A DNA stretch of 64,000 bases from Humulus lupulus (lineage: Eukaryota > Streptophyta > Magnoliopsida > Rosales > Cannabaceae), in assembly GCF_963169125.1 (NCBI RefSeq), contig NC_084798.1, positions 173,381,980-173,445,979 on the forward strand, written 5' to 3'. The notes under the pieces are model-generated. The model saw only the letters and a program-made list of their open reading frames with translations, had not been told where the DNA came from and searched no databases. Each line of letters opens with the position of its first letter. Position 1 is the first letter of the stretch. The position numbers and the translations under genes are program-made. Shown here one piece after another: positions 22,923-33,994 of this stretch.

Positions 22923-25193
22923 CTAAGCATCCTTGGAGAAACAATCAAGATTAAGAGGCTTGTTCAGCTTCCAGACCTTATAAAAGCAGTCAAAACTGGC
23001 CTCCTCAAAGCGAATCAAGTCAAGCTCCTTTTCTTGCTTCAGCTCTTCGTTCTCGCTGATTAACCTTTCATTGTCTCGAACTAACTCTTTAATCTCGAGG
23101 GATTGCTCCTCCAATTGAGTTGTCAAGGAAGCATTGTTTTGAGCCTGCTTCTGGCTCTCGTCAGAAAGCTTTTTGAGAGACTCGTCCCGTTCAGCTACAG
23201 TTCTCTCTGCTTGCTCCAGCTTGGATTTGACCTCCACCAGTTGATCGTTCTGCACCTTGATCAACTCCTTGTAGTCTACGGCTCGGAGCTGAGCATGACC
23301 AATGGTGACAAGTGACTGCATGGAAGACAAAAGGTTAGTACAAGTAAAAATACTAATAACAAATTGTCTCAAGAAAAAATGCTTACCTTCATCAATTGGG
23401 CGAGTCCTCTCTTCAAGACAACTTCGACACTAAGTCGAGGGTAGGAGTCTAGGCTTTGAAGCGTCGATGCATCATGGCCAATATCCTCAAGAAGTCCCTT
23501 GCCCAGGTCGCTAACAGCACGAAAAAGCTCGCTCGAACTACCCTGGTGAGTAGGAGTTAGGCTCACAGAAGAAGGAAGGGAAGAGGGGGTCAATGGCGGA
23601 AGTGTAGTCGGTCCCTCAGTTTGCCTCCCTTGACTGGGCGGTGCTACCTTCTGAATCTTCTGTGGAGGCATAGAGCCACTTCCATCACCAGTTTTCCTCT
23701 TTGAAGCAACGCACTCTCTGAACATGTCTGAATCTGCAAAGGGTGAAAAAACAAGGTTGTTAGAGAAATAAACATAATGAAACGTGTACAAGTGTATACT
23801 ACAATTTTGTTACTCTCTAATTACCGATTATCAAAAATATTCCTATTTTCACTAAACATGTGTTACCTGCATTGAGGATCTGATCAAGGAACTCATCCTC
23901 GTCGTCCGAGGATGAGCTAAGTTCCCCATCAACCTGGATAGCTTTTCCTTTCCCAGGCTGAGCGGGAATAGTAGATCTGCGCTGAGGATCGGGTTCTCTA
24001 ATGACTAGGTTGCCAGGTCTGCGAGAAAGCGGAGAAGGCCCAGGAGAGAGCCGATCAGTCATTTGCTCCGTGCCCTCATTAGACTGACCAGGCGTGTCGT
24101 TCTCCCCGGTGGTACTTTCCACCGCCAGATCCTGGTCACATGGCACCAAACCCACCATCTGGAGGAGGTCCAACGTGACCAACCTTTTCACATCCTTCTC
24201 TTTAAGACTCATGTTAGCCAACTTTTTGGCCCACTTAAACATCCCTTCAGTAGGCAATGGCCGCTCGAATGGACCCGAGTGTGTAAAGGCCAAGTTGTTG
24301 GCCTCAATATCCAATGTGAGGAAGTATTCTTTATGATACTTCCCGACGTTCGATTTGTGAGAGATGCCGTTGAGATATGTAATCCCCCTATGCCTATGAT
24401 AGAAGTGGAAGAAGCCTGAGTTGTTGTGGGAAGGATTGGTCCAAAGATCAAACAGGTAATGCACCTCATGAGGGGTAGGCTCGTCCCAACCATTCAGGAA
24501 GTAAAGGATGTACAGCGCAGAGAGTGCCTGGATCCCATTCGGTGTGATTTGAAATGGGGAGACGTTGAAGTAGTCTGGTACAGACCGGAAATAGATGTGC
24601 AGCAGGAGTGTTGCTCCAGCATGCACATGATGCCTGGACCAGGCACAGTATCTTCCACCGGGCCTATTGGCTCTTTGATGTGAGCCCGGACACGTCACGT
24701 TCGCCCCGCTCAAGCCTAAAGCTTCAATGTGTTTTTGGAACAGCGCGGGATTAAGTTTTGAAGCTTCAGCAATGAACCAGGAGGGTTCTTCTTCTCCCTC
24801 ATCACGTGGTTTCTGAACGGCTAGGCCCTGGATCACGGTAGCAAATTTCTGAGAAGGTTTTCTTGAAGTTGTGGTAGTGCGGGTTTGATTGCGCTTTACC
24901 ACCTTCTGTACTGCTCTGCGGGCAACCTGCAGATCATGTTCCTGAGGGAGCCGGTTAGATTGCTTCACCCTCATCGTCGGCTGAGAAGCTTGTCGAAGGA
25001 ACTGTTCCTCGTGGAGAAGATATAAGGCTGAGCGGGGGAGGATCTGCTTGAAACGGCGAAGATGGTCTTCTGGAGTGCAACCAGTAGACGAGGCTGGTGA
25101 AGAATCGCTGTTTAAGGGAGTCTCGATTGTTTGCTGGGCGGACGATTCGGAGTCCGTATGATTGTCACCTCCCCTATAGTCAGAACGATTCAT
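22923..25193 (-). CDS. Antisense ORF (aORF) of element A, three exons
   Basis: Minus-strand exons at 25193-23867, 23733-23387 and 23315-22923 total 2067 bp, about 688 residues. Intron 1 (GTAACA to TTTGCAG) splits a codon after its first base and intron 2 (GTAAGC to CATGCAG) falls between codons; joining the exons keeps one open frame to TAG at 22923. Exon 1 encodes a globular region with the run FNVSPFQITPNGIQALSALY, resembling the antisense 'putative gypsy type transposon' domain of Tat elements, followed by an acidic Ser-rich tail. Exon 2 is Pro/Ser-rich. Exon 3 is a long heptad-patterned coiled coil (about residues 565-670). It has no stops, unlike the aORF copies in B, C and D. The promoter must lie in 25194-27049 or the 3' LTR. 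Its role is unknown; coiled coils suggest oligomerisation. Confidence 0.85.
23316..23386 (-). other. Intron 2 of the A antisense ORF
   Basis: 71 bp on the minus strand, donor AAG/GTAAGC and acceptor TTCCATGCAG. Phase 0; the flanking frames join without a stop. Splicing is inferred from sequence. Confidence 0.8.
23734..23866 (-). other. Intron 1 of the A antisense ORF
   Basis: 133 bp on the minus strand, donor GCAG/GTAACA and acceptor CACCCTTTGCAG. It is AT-rich, contains in-frame stops if unspliced, and is phase 1. D and B have an intron in the same phase at the equivalent place. Confidence 0.8.
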
Positions 25194-27035
25194 CTACAAA
25201 AATGAATAAAAAATGGGGAGGTGAGTAACCATACAGAAAAAATTCATCAAAAATAAGAATTATTTTTATACTTGGAAAATTTTGTCTAAGTTCCAAAAAT
25301 ATAACGCATATGGAAAAAATAATTTTAATGCTCAAAAGTTCCTAAAAAGTACTTAAAGTGTTGAACTTATTAAAGTTTATAGAAGGAGGCGATTTTGGGG
25401 TTTTCCTATAAGGCTAAGTTCCTTATGTGTGTAAGTAATACAAGAGGTTGGTTATGCATTTGGAAGGAAAGAGGTCAATGCCTAAGGAATTAGGTGTGGT
25501 CTGATCGGACCACATTTTAGGCTCAAAGGAATGGTTTTATACCCCCGATCGGATGCCTAGACCCACTAAGTGAGCATGACCACAAAGGCGTATAAACCAA
25601 GGAAAATTGAAGACGGTCCGATCGGACCGTGTGCTTACTCTAGGGGATAACTTAACATATTGCATTCGATCGAATGCCAAAATGTGTTGGATACTCATGA
25701 CCAAAGGGGCGTTCAGAGATAATGGGAGGAACCATGTATCCACGCAAGCCCACAACAAAATAAAATTGGTCCGATCGGACACAGTCTAGCCAGGAGACGT
25801 CCTGCCTCGCCACCGTGCGGGCCTTACGCGAAGTCCCCAGGACGTCCGATCGGACGTCGCACGCCCGAGGAGAAGATGCGCACCCAAGGTCCGAGAATCC
25901 GCCTGGTGTGCCTCGTGCCTCCAAAAACTCCTAGCCAGCAGCAGCAACAATTCAGGTCCGATCGGGCATGGGTGTCTAGGGAGGTTCGAAATTGGCTGTC
26001 AAAGACTTGGCCACTTAAAAGCAAAGGAAGGAACGTGTGGTCCGATCGAACCACACACTTGTCTGAAACTTTTCAAGGCCCGATCGAAAGTGATTGTCTC
26101 ACCTCATTCAGAAGGGATGCACTCCTCAAGCTTAAGCCATAGTTCATCATCCCCGATCAAACATGGGCTCACGATAAGAACAAAGTGTGGTCCGATCGGA
26201 CCACACGCATATGCCCAGAATTTCTGGGCAAAAAACCATGTAAAAAATGGTCCCTAATTGCATGCTTCGCCTACCCCAAAATCCAAATCAAATGGGCAAA
26301 GCCCTAAAAATCCCTAGTCTAAACACATTCCATCATTCACACATACAAAAAATAAGATCAAATCATAAAAATGAAAGGGTTTCCTTCGTGCACTTAGAAA
26401 CCCATTACACTATCAAAACCCTCAAAACCCATATTCACATTCATGTCAAAATAGCCAAATTGTCTTGAAATTCCTATGAAATTAGGGGTGAATTCGGGTT
26501 ACCCATGCCACAAACCTCATCAAAACAACAAGCAAACACATTGTACAAAACATTTTCAAGAACTTCAAGAACATTCAAGGCACACATGCATATTCGGCCA
26601 TGGCATTTTTTTGAGAATTTCTTAAAAAAAATGTATAGCAATCTAAGAGGCATGGAAAAGAAGACTTACCCAAGGTTGGAGAGCTTTGGGTTTGCTTGGA
26701 GGATGCTTGAAGATGAAGAGCTCCCCCTTGAAGCTTGTGAAATCGGCAAGAAGAAGGGATCCTTGGGAGTTTCGGCCAAGAGAGAAGATGAAGGGTTTTT
26801 TAGAGTAATTTTTGTATGTGTAAAGAAGAGAGTGTAAAGTGGGGATATTTAAAGGAAAAAACGTGGGTTTTTCATTTACTTTTGGACCTTTGGTATTCTG
26901 GGACTATTTTTCTCTCCACGATCATGGGTGGATTTTTGCAGTGATCGTGGGTCTGCTGCATGAAGATGAACAGTTATTATTTTTTATAATGACGTCAGCT
27001 GAAAAAGTTTATTACGTGAATGAATCATATAATAA
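25194..27035. other. Element A 3' leader region upstream of the antisense ORF
   Basis: No gene is supported in this 1.8 kb. It holds the palindrome array at 25495-26206 and AT-rich DNA before the polypurine tract. It is the natural place for the promoter and 5' leader of the antisense gene. A plus-strand open stretch near 26505-26837 has no recognisable domain. Confidence 0.6.
25495..26206. repeat. Cluster of CCGATCGG-centred palindromes upstream of the aORF
   Basis: Perfect or near-perfect palindromes around CCGATCGG or close variants occur at 25495-25514, about 25545, 25613-25630, about 25768, 25841-25858, about 25956, 26035-26056, about 26077 and 26185-26206. Several extend to 18-22 bp with arms such as GTGTGGTC. 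The core is the one repeated in A's LTR. Confidence 0.85.
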
Positions 27036-27049
27036 ACTTGGGGGGCAAA
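27036..27049 (+). other. Element A polypurine tract
   Basis: ACTTGGGGGGCAAA abuts TGTTATCCC, the first bases of the 3' LTR. The same sequence abuts the 3' LTR of D at 56002. Confidence 0.88.
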
Positions 27050-28661
27050 TGTTATCCCAAAAATTTGAAAAGAATGACGTGGCAGTAAAATTGGCACATG
27101 GCATGAGTTAGTGGGGTGATCTGGCTTAGTAATGGCCAATACATCAGTTAAGGAATTGGACAGATAGTCAAGCCAAATACACCCGACCGAAGAGAATATT
27201 TGGACTGGGGGTTGCTTGGCTCAGACCTCAGTTTGAAGACCCTAATAATTGAATTGGAGCCGAGTCCAAGAAGTTGAAGGGGAGGTTTGGATTTTGGTTC
27301 AGAGTATAAAAGCAATAGGTCCGATCGGACCTAAGCTTAGGGGACCTCTTGTTAAGTTTGGCTCGAGTTTGTTCAAAGAGTGACCAAGGCTCAAGTTTTA
27401 CTCAAGGGGAAAGCCACATAATGGCCGATCGGGTATGTTGAAGAAGAGGTATACTTGGGCTTGAACAAGGTGAGAAGGAGGAGGAGAGTATACCTCGGAC
27501 CACCTTGGTCCGAGGAGAATATGTTGAAGTCCGATCGGGCTTTGGTTGAAAAGGAGAGGCTCGGATCATTTTTGGTCCGAGGAGAATGGAACTATGTCCG
27601 ATCGGACATACTCATAAGAGAGGTACCTTGGACCATTTGGGTCCAAGGAGATGGTGTGTAAAAGAAGGCTCGGACCATTCTGGTCCGAGGAGAAGAGTCC
27701 AAGGTCCGATCGGACCTTGGTTGAACGAAGAAAGGCTCGGACCATGTTGGTCCGAGGAGAGGAGCATTGTGCCCGATCGAACAAGATGCCTATGGGAGTG
27801 CCTTGGACCATCTTGCTCCGAGGAGATGGCAAGAAGAGATGGCTCGGACCACCTTGGTCCGAGGAGGAAAGTGCAAGGTCCGATCGGACCTTGACTGAAG
27901 GAGCTAAATAGGGTGGTTTAAACCACCTTAAGCCAAAGAAGACAACCATTGTGTCCGATCGGACACAATGAAGGGGGATGCCTCGAGTCTGCCCGAAGTA
28001 AGAAGCAAAGTAAGTACCCTCGGACCACCTTGGTCCGGAGAGAGCTAAATGTACATGACCTTTGGTCCGAGGAGAGCCATGCACATACCACCTTTGACCT
28101 ACGAAAAGCTTGAAGAGTAGTCAACATGCATGAGAGACTACGTCAAACTGCCCGAAACTACTTCAGTGAGAATTGGTCTGAGCATCCGGGAAACTCTCAA
28201 TCCTCACTCGAATTTAGGGATCAGTTGTATTTTAAACATTTATTTTGTAATATAAATATTAGGTAAATAATGAAATATCCCGATCTAAAGGGGATATCAG
28301 TTGAGAATCCCAGGTCTATAAATAGAGAGTTGGGAGGATCATAAAGGGACTTTTGGCAAAATTAAGAGTGAACCTGTGTTCTAGAGAGAGAAAGTGTTTT
28401 TCCTGAGAGAACCCTTTTTTGTATTCTGGAATATTTTGCACTGAAGAAACTCAGTTGACACGGTTCATCTGATCTTGAGTGTGAATACAGTAATAAAATC
28501 TCTAAGTGGATTAGGCTATTACCGATTATCGGGGCTGAACCACTATAAAATCTCGTGTTATTTACTTTCATTGATAAAAACTGTCTGTTGTCGTTTATTA
28601 TTCTCTTGAAGGCTTGCCGTAGTTGACGTTCTTACGTAGTTGGCTAAATTCACAGTCAACA
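27050..28661 (+). repeat. Element A 3' LTR
   Basis: 1612 bp, TGTTATCCC to GTCAACA, uninterrupted. It carries the palindrome array from about 27318 to 28075, one unit shorter than the 5' copy. It provides the reference for reconstructing the nested insertion in the 5' LTR. Confidence 0.95.
28317..28324 (+). promoter_or_regulatory. TATA box of the A 3' LTR
   Basis: TATAAATA, same context as 16850-16857. Confidence 0.7.
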
Positions 28662-28666
28662 CTTTT
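28662..28666. repeat. Target-site duplication CTTTT, right copy (element A)
   Basis: Matches 2726-2730. Confidence 0.95.
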
Positions 28667-28889
28667 CATTTGGTCTAAACACTTTATTTTACTTGTAATC
28701 TTTTGCTTAGAGTTGTATTCTCACTATTCTCTTCTTCATCATCATCTTCTTCCTTTCTTTAGTTTATTTGTATTTTCAGTTATAGAGTTGTAACCTTATT
28801 TAATCAATCTATATTTACTTGTAATATTATTGCATAGAGTTGTAATATTATAATCATTTCCATTGAGGCAAAACAATATTTTCCTAACA
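28667..28889 (+). repeat. Copia 5' LTR, second part
   Basis: Continues the LTR broken at 2730 and matches 33366-33588, ending CCTAACA. Confidence 0.95.
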
Positions 28890-28916
28890 TTCAAAAGCTT
28901 ATTCCTTTTTGTTTCA

Positions 28917-31900
28917 ATGGAAGGGGAAACAATCAAGATCATGAACCAAGACCTAGTGAGATTGGATGGGTTTGATGGATCCAATTTTACTAGGTGGCAA
29001 GACAAGGTGAGGTTTCTTCTAACCACTCTCAAAATCTCCTACATCCTTGAGTCTTCCTTGGCTCCTCTAGCCGAGCCATCCGACAAAGACACTCCCGAGG
29101 AGGTGGAGAAGAAAAGGAAGAGGGAGGAGGACAATCTTCTTTGCAGGGGTCATATCCTCAACGCCTTATTCGATAGGCTCTATGACCTCTACACCGAGAC
29201 CAAATCAGCTAAGGAGATTTGGGATGCACTTGAGAAAAAGTTCAAGGCGGAAGAGGAAGGTGCCAAAAAGTTTTTGATATCTCAATACTTCGATTTCAAA
29301 TTTTTTGGTGATAAACCTATTCTTCCTCAAATACATGAATTGCAAATTATTGTGAATAAATTGAAAGTGTTAAAGATAGAGCTTCCCGAGGCCTTTCAAG
29401 TTGGTGCTATTGTGGCTAAATTACCACCAACTTGGAAGAGCTATAGGAAAAGAATCCTTCATAAAAATGAGGATTATTCTTTGGAGGAGATCCAAAAGCA
29501 TATTCGAATCGAAGAGGAATCGATATGTAGAGATAAACTTGTAGAGGGGTCTAATGGAGAGACTTCCAAAGCAAATGCGGTGTCACAACCAAAACATCCC
29601 AAAAACAAAGGGAAAAAGGGTAATGAGAAACCTTTGGGTCCAAAAACTAACCCAAACAAGTTTAAGGGCGAGAAAGGTCCTTGCTTCGTGTGTGGGAAAA
29701 AGGGTCACTATGCTAGAGAGTGTAGACATAGAAAAGACCAACAAGGACCTAAGGTGAACGCAACTCAAGAGGAAAACATAGTTGCTACCCTTAGTGAGGT
29801 GAATGCGGTCCAAGGCAAGGTGAAAGGGTGGTGGTATGATACATGTGCCACCGTCCATGTCACCTATGACAAATCATTGTTCAAGACCTTTGAAGAGTCA
29901 AAGGGCAACCATGAGATACAAATGGGAAATGAGGGCAAATCCAAGGTACTTGGCAAAGGTACTATTGATGTCTACTTCACCTCCGGCAAGAAAGTCACAT
30001 TAGTGAATGTACTTTATGTTCCCGAAATGAGTAGAAACTTGGTAAGTGGTGATTTGCTTGGCAAGCCCGGCATTAAAGCCGTTTTTGAGTCCGGTAAACT
30101 TATACTTACCAAATCAAATGTATTTTTGGGAAATGGGCACTCTTGTGAGGGTATGGTTAAGTTGTGCACTAATGATGTAACTTTCAATGTTATCAATAAA
30201 AATGTTAATTCCGCCTATATTGTTGAGTATGATTCTTTATTTTTATGGCATCTTAGACTATCGCATATAGGTTTTTCTACCATGAAAAGAGTAGTAAAAT
30301 GTGGTATGATTGCATGCAATATTAAAACTATGGTAAATGTGAAACATGTGTTAAGGCGAAAATGATTAAGAAACCATTTCCTAGTGTAGAAAGATCATCT
30401 AATTTACTAGATTTAATCCATAGTGATCTTTGTGAATTAAATGGTGTTTTAACTAGAGGGGGTAAAAGGTATTTTCTTACTTTTATAGATGATTTTAGTA
30501 GATATACCTATGTGTTTCTTTTAAAGCATAAAGATGAGACTTTTGATGCTTTTAAATTGTATCAATTAGAAGTTTAAAATCAACTAAATAAAAAGATTAA
30601 GGTGCTAAGAAGTGATAGAGGAGGAGAGTACTTCTCTAAGGAATTCAATACATTTTGTGAAGAAAATGGTATAATTCATGAGTGCACTGCACCTTATACA
30701 CCACAACACAATGGTGTTGCCGAAAGGAAAAAAATGACTTATCTAGAGATGATAAATTCTATGTTGGTGTTTTCTAAGTTGAACTTCAACTTATGGGGTG
30801 AAGCGCTTTTAACCGCTTGTCACATTCTTAATCAAATACCAATGAAGAAAAATGAGATGTCTCCATATGAGTTATGGAAAGGAAGAAAACCCAACATAGG
30901 GTACTTCAAAGTGTGGGGTGTCTTGCATATTGCAAGAAAACCGAACCTAATAGAACAAAGTTAGGTTCAAGAGCCATAAAGTGTGCTTTTGTTGGTTATG
31001 CCAACAATAGTAAAGCTTATAGGCTATTAGACTTAGAGTCTAATATTGTGATTGAATCTAGAGAAGTTGAATTCTTTGAGAACATGTTATGTGACAACAA
31101 TTCTCAAGCTTCAACATCTCTAAAGGAGAATATGTTATATGAGAACAATTTTCAAGCTTCTACATCCAAAGTTGATTCTCAAGAGGAGAATTCTCAAAAG
31201 GATGTAAAGCAACCCTTTGAACCTAGAAGAAGTCAAAGGCTTAAAAATCATAAAAGTCTAGTAGTGGATGAGATAGATTCTCAACGAATTTCATTCTACA
31301 TGGTAGAAGGAAATAGAGAGGAAGTCATTAGGAAAATACCTATTGTACTTCTCATTAAGGATGATCCTAAGACTTATAGAGAAGCTATGCAATCAAGAGA
31401 TAGTGCATTTTGGAAAGAAGCCATCAATGATGAGATGGATTCCATTCTTTCCAATAACACTTGGGAATTGGTAGACCTCCCACCGGGGTCTAAGCCAATT
31501 GGGTGTAAGTGGGTATTTAGGAGAAAATACCACCCTGACGGCACTATCCAAACCTTTAAAGCTAGATTAGTAGCTAAAGGGTTTAGGCAAAAAGAGGGTA
31601 TCGATTATTTCGATACCTATGCGCCTGTTGCAAGAACAACTTCTATAAGAATTTTGTTCGCTCTAACATCTATACACAACTTGTATGTTCATCAAATGGA
31701 TGTCAAAACGACATTCCTTAATGGTGACCTCAATGAGGAGGTCTATATGGAACAACCCGAAGGGTTTGTCCTACCAAAATATGAACATAAAGTGTGTAGA
31801 CTTGTAAAATCCTTATATGGATTGAAACAAGCTCCTAAGCAATGGCATGAGAAATTTGATCAAGCCATCATGTCTAATGGGTTTAGACATAACAATGGAG

Positions 31901-32270
31901 ACAAGTGTTTGTATTCCAAAACTTGTAAGGGATATGTGATCATTGTTTGCTTATATGTGGATGACATGCTTATTCTAAGTAATAGCATGAAAGGGATAGA
32001 TGAAACGAAGAGGTTTCTATCATCAACCTTCAAGATGAAAGATCTTGGAGAAGTTGATACCATACTCGGTATCAAAGTAAAGAAACATAGTGGGGGGTTT
32101 TGCGCTAGGGCAAGCCCACTATCTTAAGAACGTCCATGAATGGAAAGTGCACATGGCCATTAATGGTGCAAAGCGAGACATAGAGGTCTCAAGTGAACAT
32201 CGCAAAGGTGTATGTGTTATCACCGATTTGTCATCATGAAAAGATGGTTCAATGCCCAGTGCAACCTAAT
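28917..32270 (+). pseudogene. gag-pol: Copia gag-pol, broken
   Basis: Gag starts at ATG 28917, only 27 bp after the LTR, and is of the UBN2 type with a CX2CX4HX4C knuckle (CFVCGKKGHYAREC) near 29685. The protease site reads DTCAT near 29850, with Cys where Gly is expected. The pre-integrase H-x-x-L-x-H region follows, then a frameshift near 30335. The integrase core (FIDDFSRY, RSDRGGEY, VAERKK) has a TAA at 30575-30577. A second frameshift near 30920 precedes RT, which has VDLPPGSKPIGCKWV and the catalytic YVDD near 31957. A one-base shift near 32095 ends the frame soon after LGIKVKK, and RNase H is almost wholly deleted. Order PR-INT-RT identifies Ty1/copia. Confidence 0.92.
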
Positions 32271-32462
32271 TTTCGACAAATTTTGTGATAATTACACTAT
32301 AGTAAAGTTCAAGTTGAAAAACACTTTACTTTATGCACTAATGCAATGACTCCTATAAGAGAGAGTTCTTATTTAATCAAGTGGGGGATATATTATATTT
32401 CAAAATATAATGATTGATTAAATAAGTGTTACAATAGATAACTATTTAATCTTGTGGGGGAA
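32271..32462 (+). other. Copia 3' leader and polypurine tract
   Basis: No gene. The purine-rich GTGGGGGAA at about 32453-32461 lies directly before the 3' LTR. A second similar run, AGTGGGGGATA, lies near 32381. Confidence 0.7.
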
Positions 32463-33588
32463 TGTTATATTATTTTATAATATAATGTAAAATTATATTA
32501 TATTATAATATAATGTTTTAGATTAAATAAATGTGACAAAGTGTGTCACATATTGTAACATATAATAGAGAGTTACAATATTTAGATATATGAGACATAT
32601 CCAAATAATGTAACATATTTGGTGTTATAAATTTGTAACCTCCAAATATTACCCTTTATTGTGTAAATTGTTGTTACACAATATTGAGATGAATTTCATA
32701 AAGCCATATGTGATATGGCTGTTAGAGATATGATTTTAACCCCAATAATGTATTTTGTGAGTTACAAAATCATTTGGGAGGGTTTGGAACCGTTTGGAAA
32801 AACAACACAATTTTTGTGCTGAAATTGGTCAGTGGCCGCGGCCTGTGGGACAGAGACCAGTGGCCGCGGCCACAAGCCAAAAAACTGACCAATTTTCAGT
32901 TTTTTCAATATTTGTTGAACGGCTCAAAAAACCCAAATAACTCCCAAATCTCTTTTTTAATTCCATGTTAATCCAATTAAACATTGGTAACAGCCATGGG
33001 GGTTGGTGGAATTTGAAATTCAAAGGGTGTCTCTAAACTCTATAAATAGGAGCCTATAGCTCACTTGTAAGACACAACTTTTTCTATCCACTAGAGCACT
33101 TGGCTAGAAACACCTTAAGTCTTGATAATTCCATAAAGCTTTTCCAATATCTGAGAGAGATCCCTTAGTTCTTGAGTTAGGGGGAAATAAGCTTTTGGAC
33201 AAAGGTTTTAAACCTTGTTCAAGTTGGTGATCCCCAATCCTCTTCACTTAGGTTGTGTAAGTGAGATTTTGATTGTGTTTCTGTTCTTCTTTTTATTCTA
33301 TTTTTTTTCTTCTTATTCTCTTGTTCTATTTACTTGTATATTTTGTTTAAGAGTTGTAATCTTTTCATTTGGTCTAAACACTTTATTTTACTTGTAATCT
33401 TTTGCTTAGAGTTGTATTCTCACTATTCTCTTCTTCATCATCATCTTCTTCCTTTCTTTAGTTTATTTGTATTTTCAGTTATAGAGTTGTAACCTTATTT
33501 AATCAATCTATATTTACTTGTAATATTATTGCATAGAGTTGTAATATTATAATCATTTCCATTGAGGCAAAACAATATTTTCCTAACA
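32463..33588 (+). repeat. Copia 3' LTR
   Basis: 1126 bp, TGTTATATT to CTAACA, uninterrupted. It contains the pre-insertion target site for element A near 33361 and a TATA box at 33041-33048. Confidence 0.96.
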
Positions 33589-33593
33589 GTGTC
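33589..33593. repeat. Target-site duplication GTGTC, right copy (copia)
   Basis: Matches 1821-1825. Confidence 0.95.
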
Positions 33594-33994
33594 TAGGAGT
33601 TTTTAGTTTGCTTAATAGCATTGTACCTATTAAGAATAAGCCTTAGACCTGGTTATGTCCAGGGGTTTTGTTTTAGAAATTTCTCAACTTATTTCATATT
33701 CAGAATTATTTTGAAAATTTGAGCTTTAAAAGCCGTTGAATAATCAATTTTTCCAAACTCTAAGTTTCAAGCTTTATCTGAATACGCTGAACTCTTTTAA
33801 AAGCCCTATTCAGTTATGTGCCCCCCAAGCGACCAGAACTTATAAATGTTCTTGGTTGCTTTTACAAAATGAGCTCACGATAATAAAACAAAAAAATTGA
33901 TTATGTAATAATCCAATTGTTATTAAAATGAAATGAATTTTATAGATAAGCCTTAATATGAACAATAATTCAAAAAACATTAAAGACGACAAAA
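33594..33994 (-). other. B/E spacer between pol and antisense ORF
   Basis: No gene. It is the continuation of 1498-1825 and includes an internal polypurine-like motif, read on the minus strand as GCTTGGGGGGCACATA, at 33815-33830. Confidence 0.65.
33815..33830 (-). other. Internal polypurine-tract-like motif, element B/E
   Basis: GCTTGGGGGGCACATA on the minus strand, about 165 bp after the end of pol, matching the motif at the same place in A, C and D. Confidence 0.65.

Larger units (their letters stand above)
2731..28661 (+). mobile_element. Element A: Tat-lineage Ty3/gypsy retrotransposon
   Basis: The element starts TGTTATCCC and ends GTCAACA with CTTTT on both sides. It contains gag-protease, RT, RNase H, a second RNase H and integrase on the plus strand, then a spliced antisense ORF, then a polypurine tract and the 3' LTR. 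The order and the dual RNase H are diagnostic of the Tat lineage. The Athila element is nested in its 5' LTR. The primer-binding site and the 5' end of gag are deleted at 17192/17193, so A could not replicate on its own. Confidence 0.93.
1826..33588 (+). mobile_element. Ty1/copia LTR retrotransposon, with nested elements
   Basis: The element begins TGTTATATT and ends CTAACA, with GTGTC on both sides. Its 5' LTR is 1826-2730 plus 28667-28889, about 1.13 kb, and its 3' LTR is 32463-33588, 1126 bp. Element A lies inside the 5' LTR. The domain order protease, integrase, RT is that of Ty1/copia. The gag and RT resemble TNT1-like elements, but I did not fix the clade. Pol is broken by frameshifts, a stop codon and loss of RNase H, so the copy is dead. 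Confidence 0.95.

Noticed and set aside
26505..26837. Possible host gene in the 3' leader of A
   Set aside because: 110 codons with no recognisable domain and no intron pattern, lying within the element. Nothing supports a host gene.
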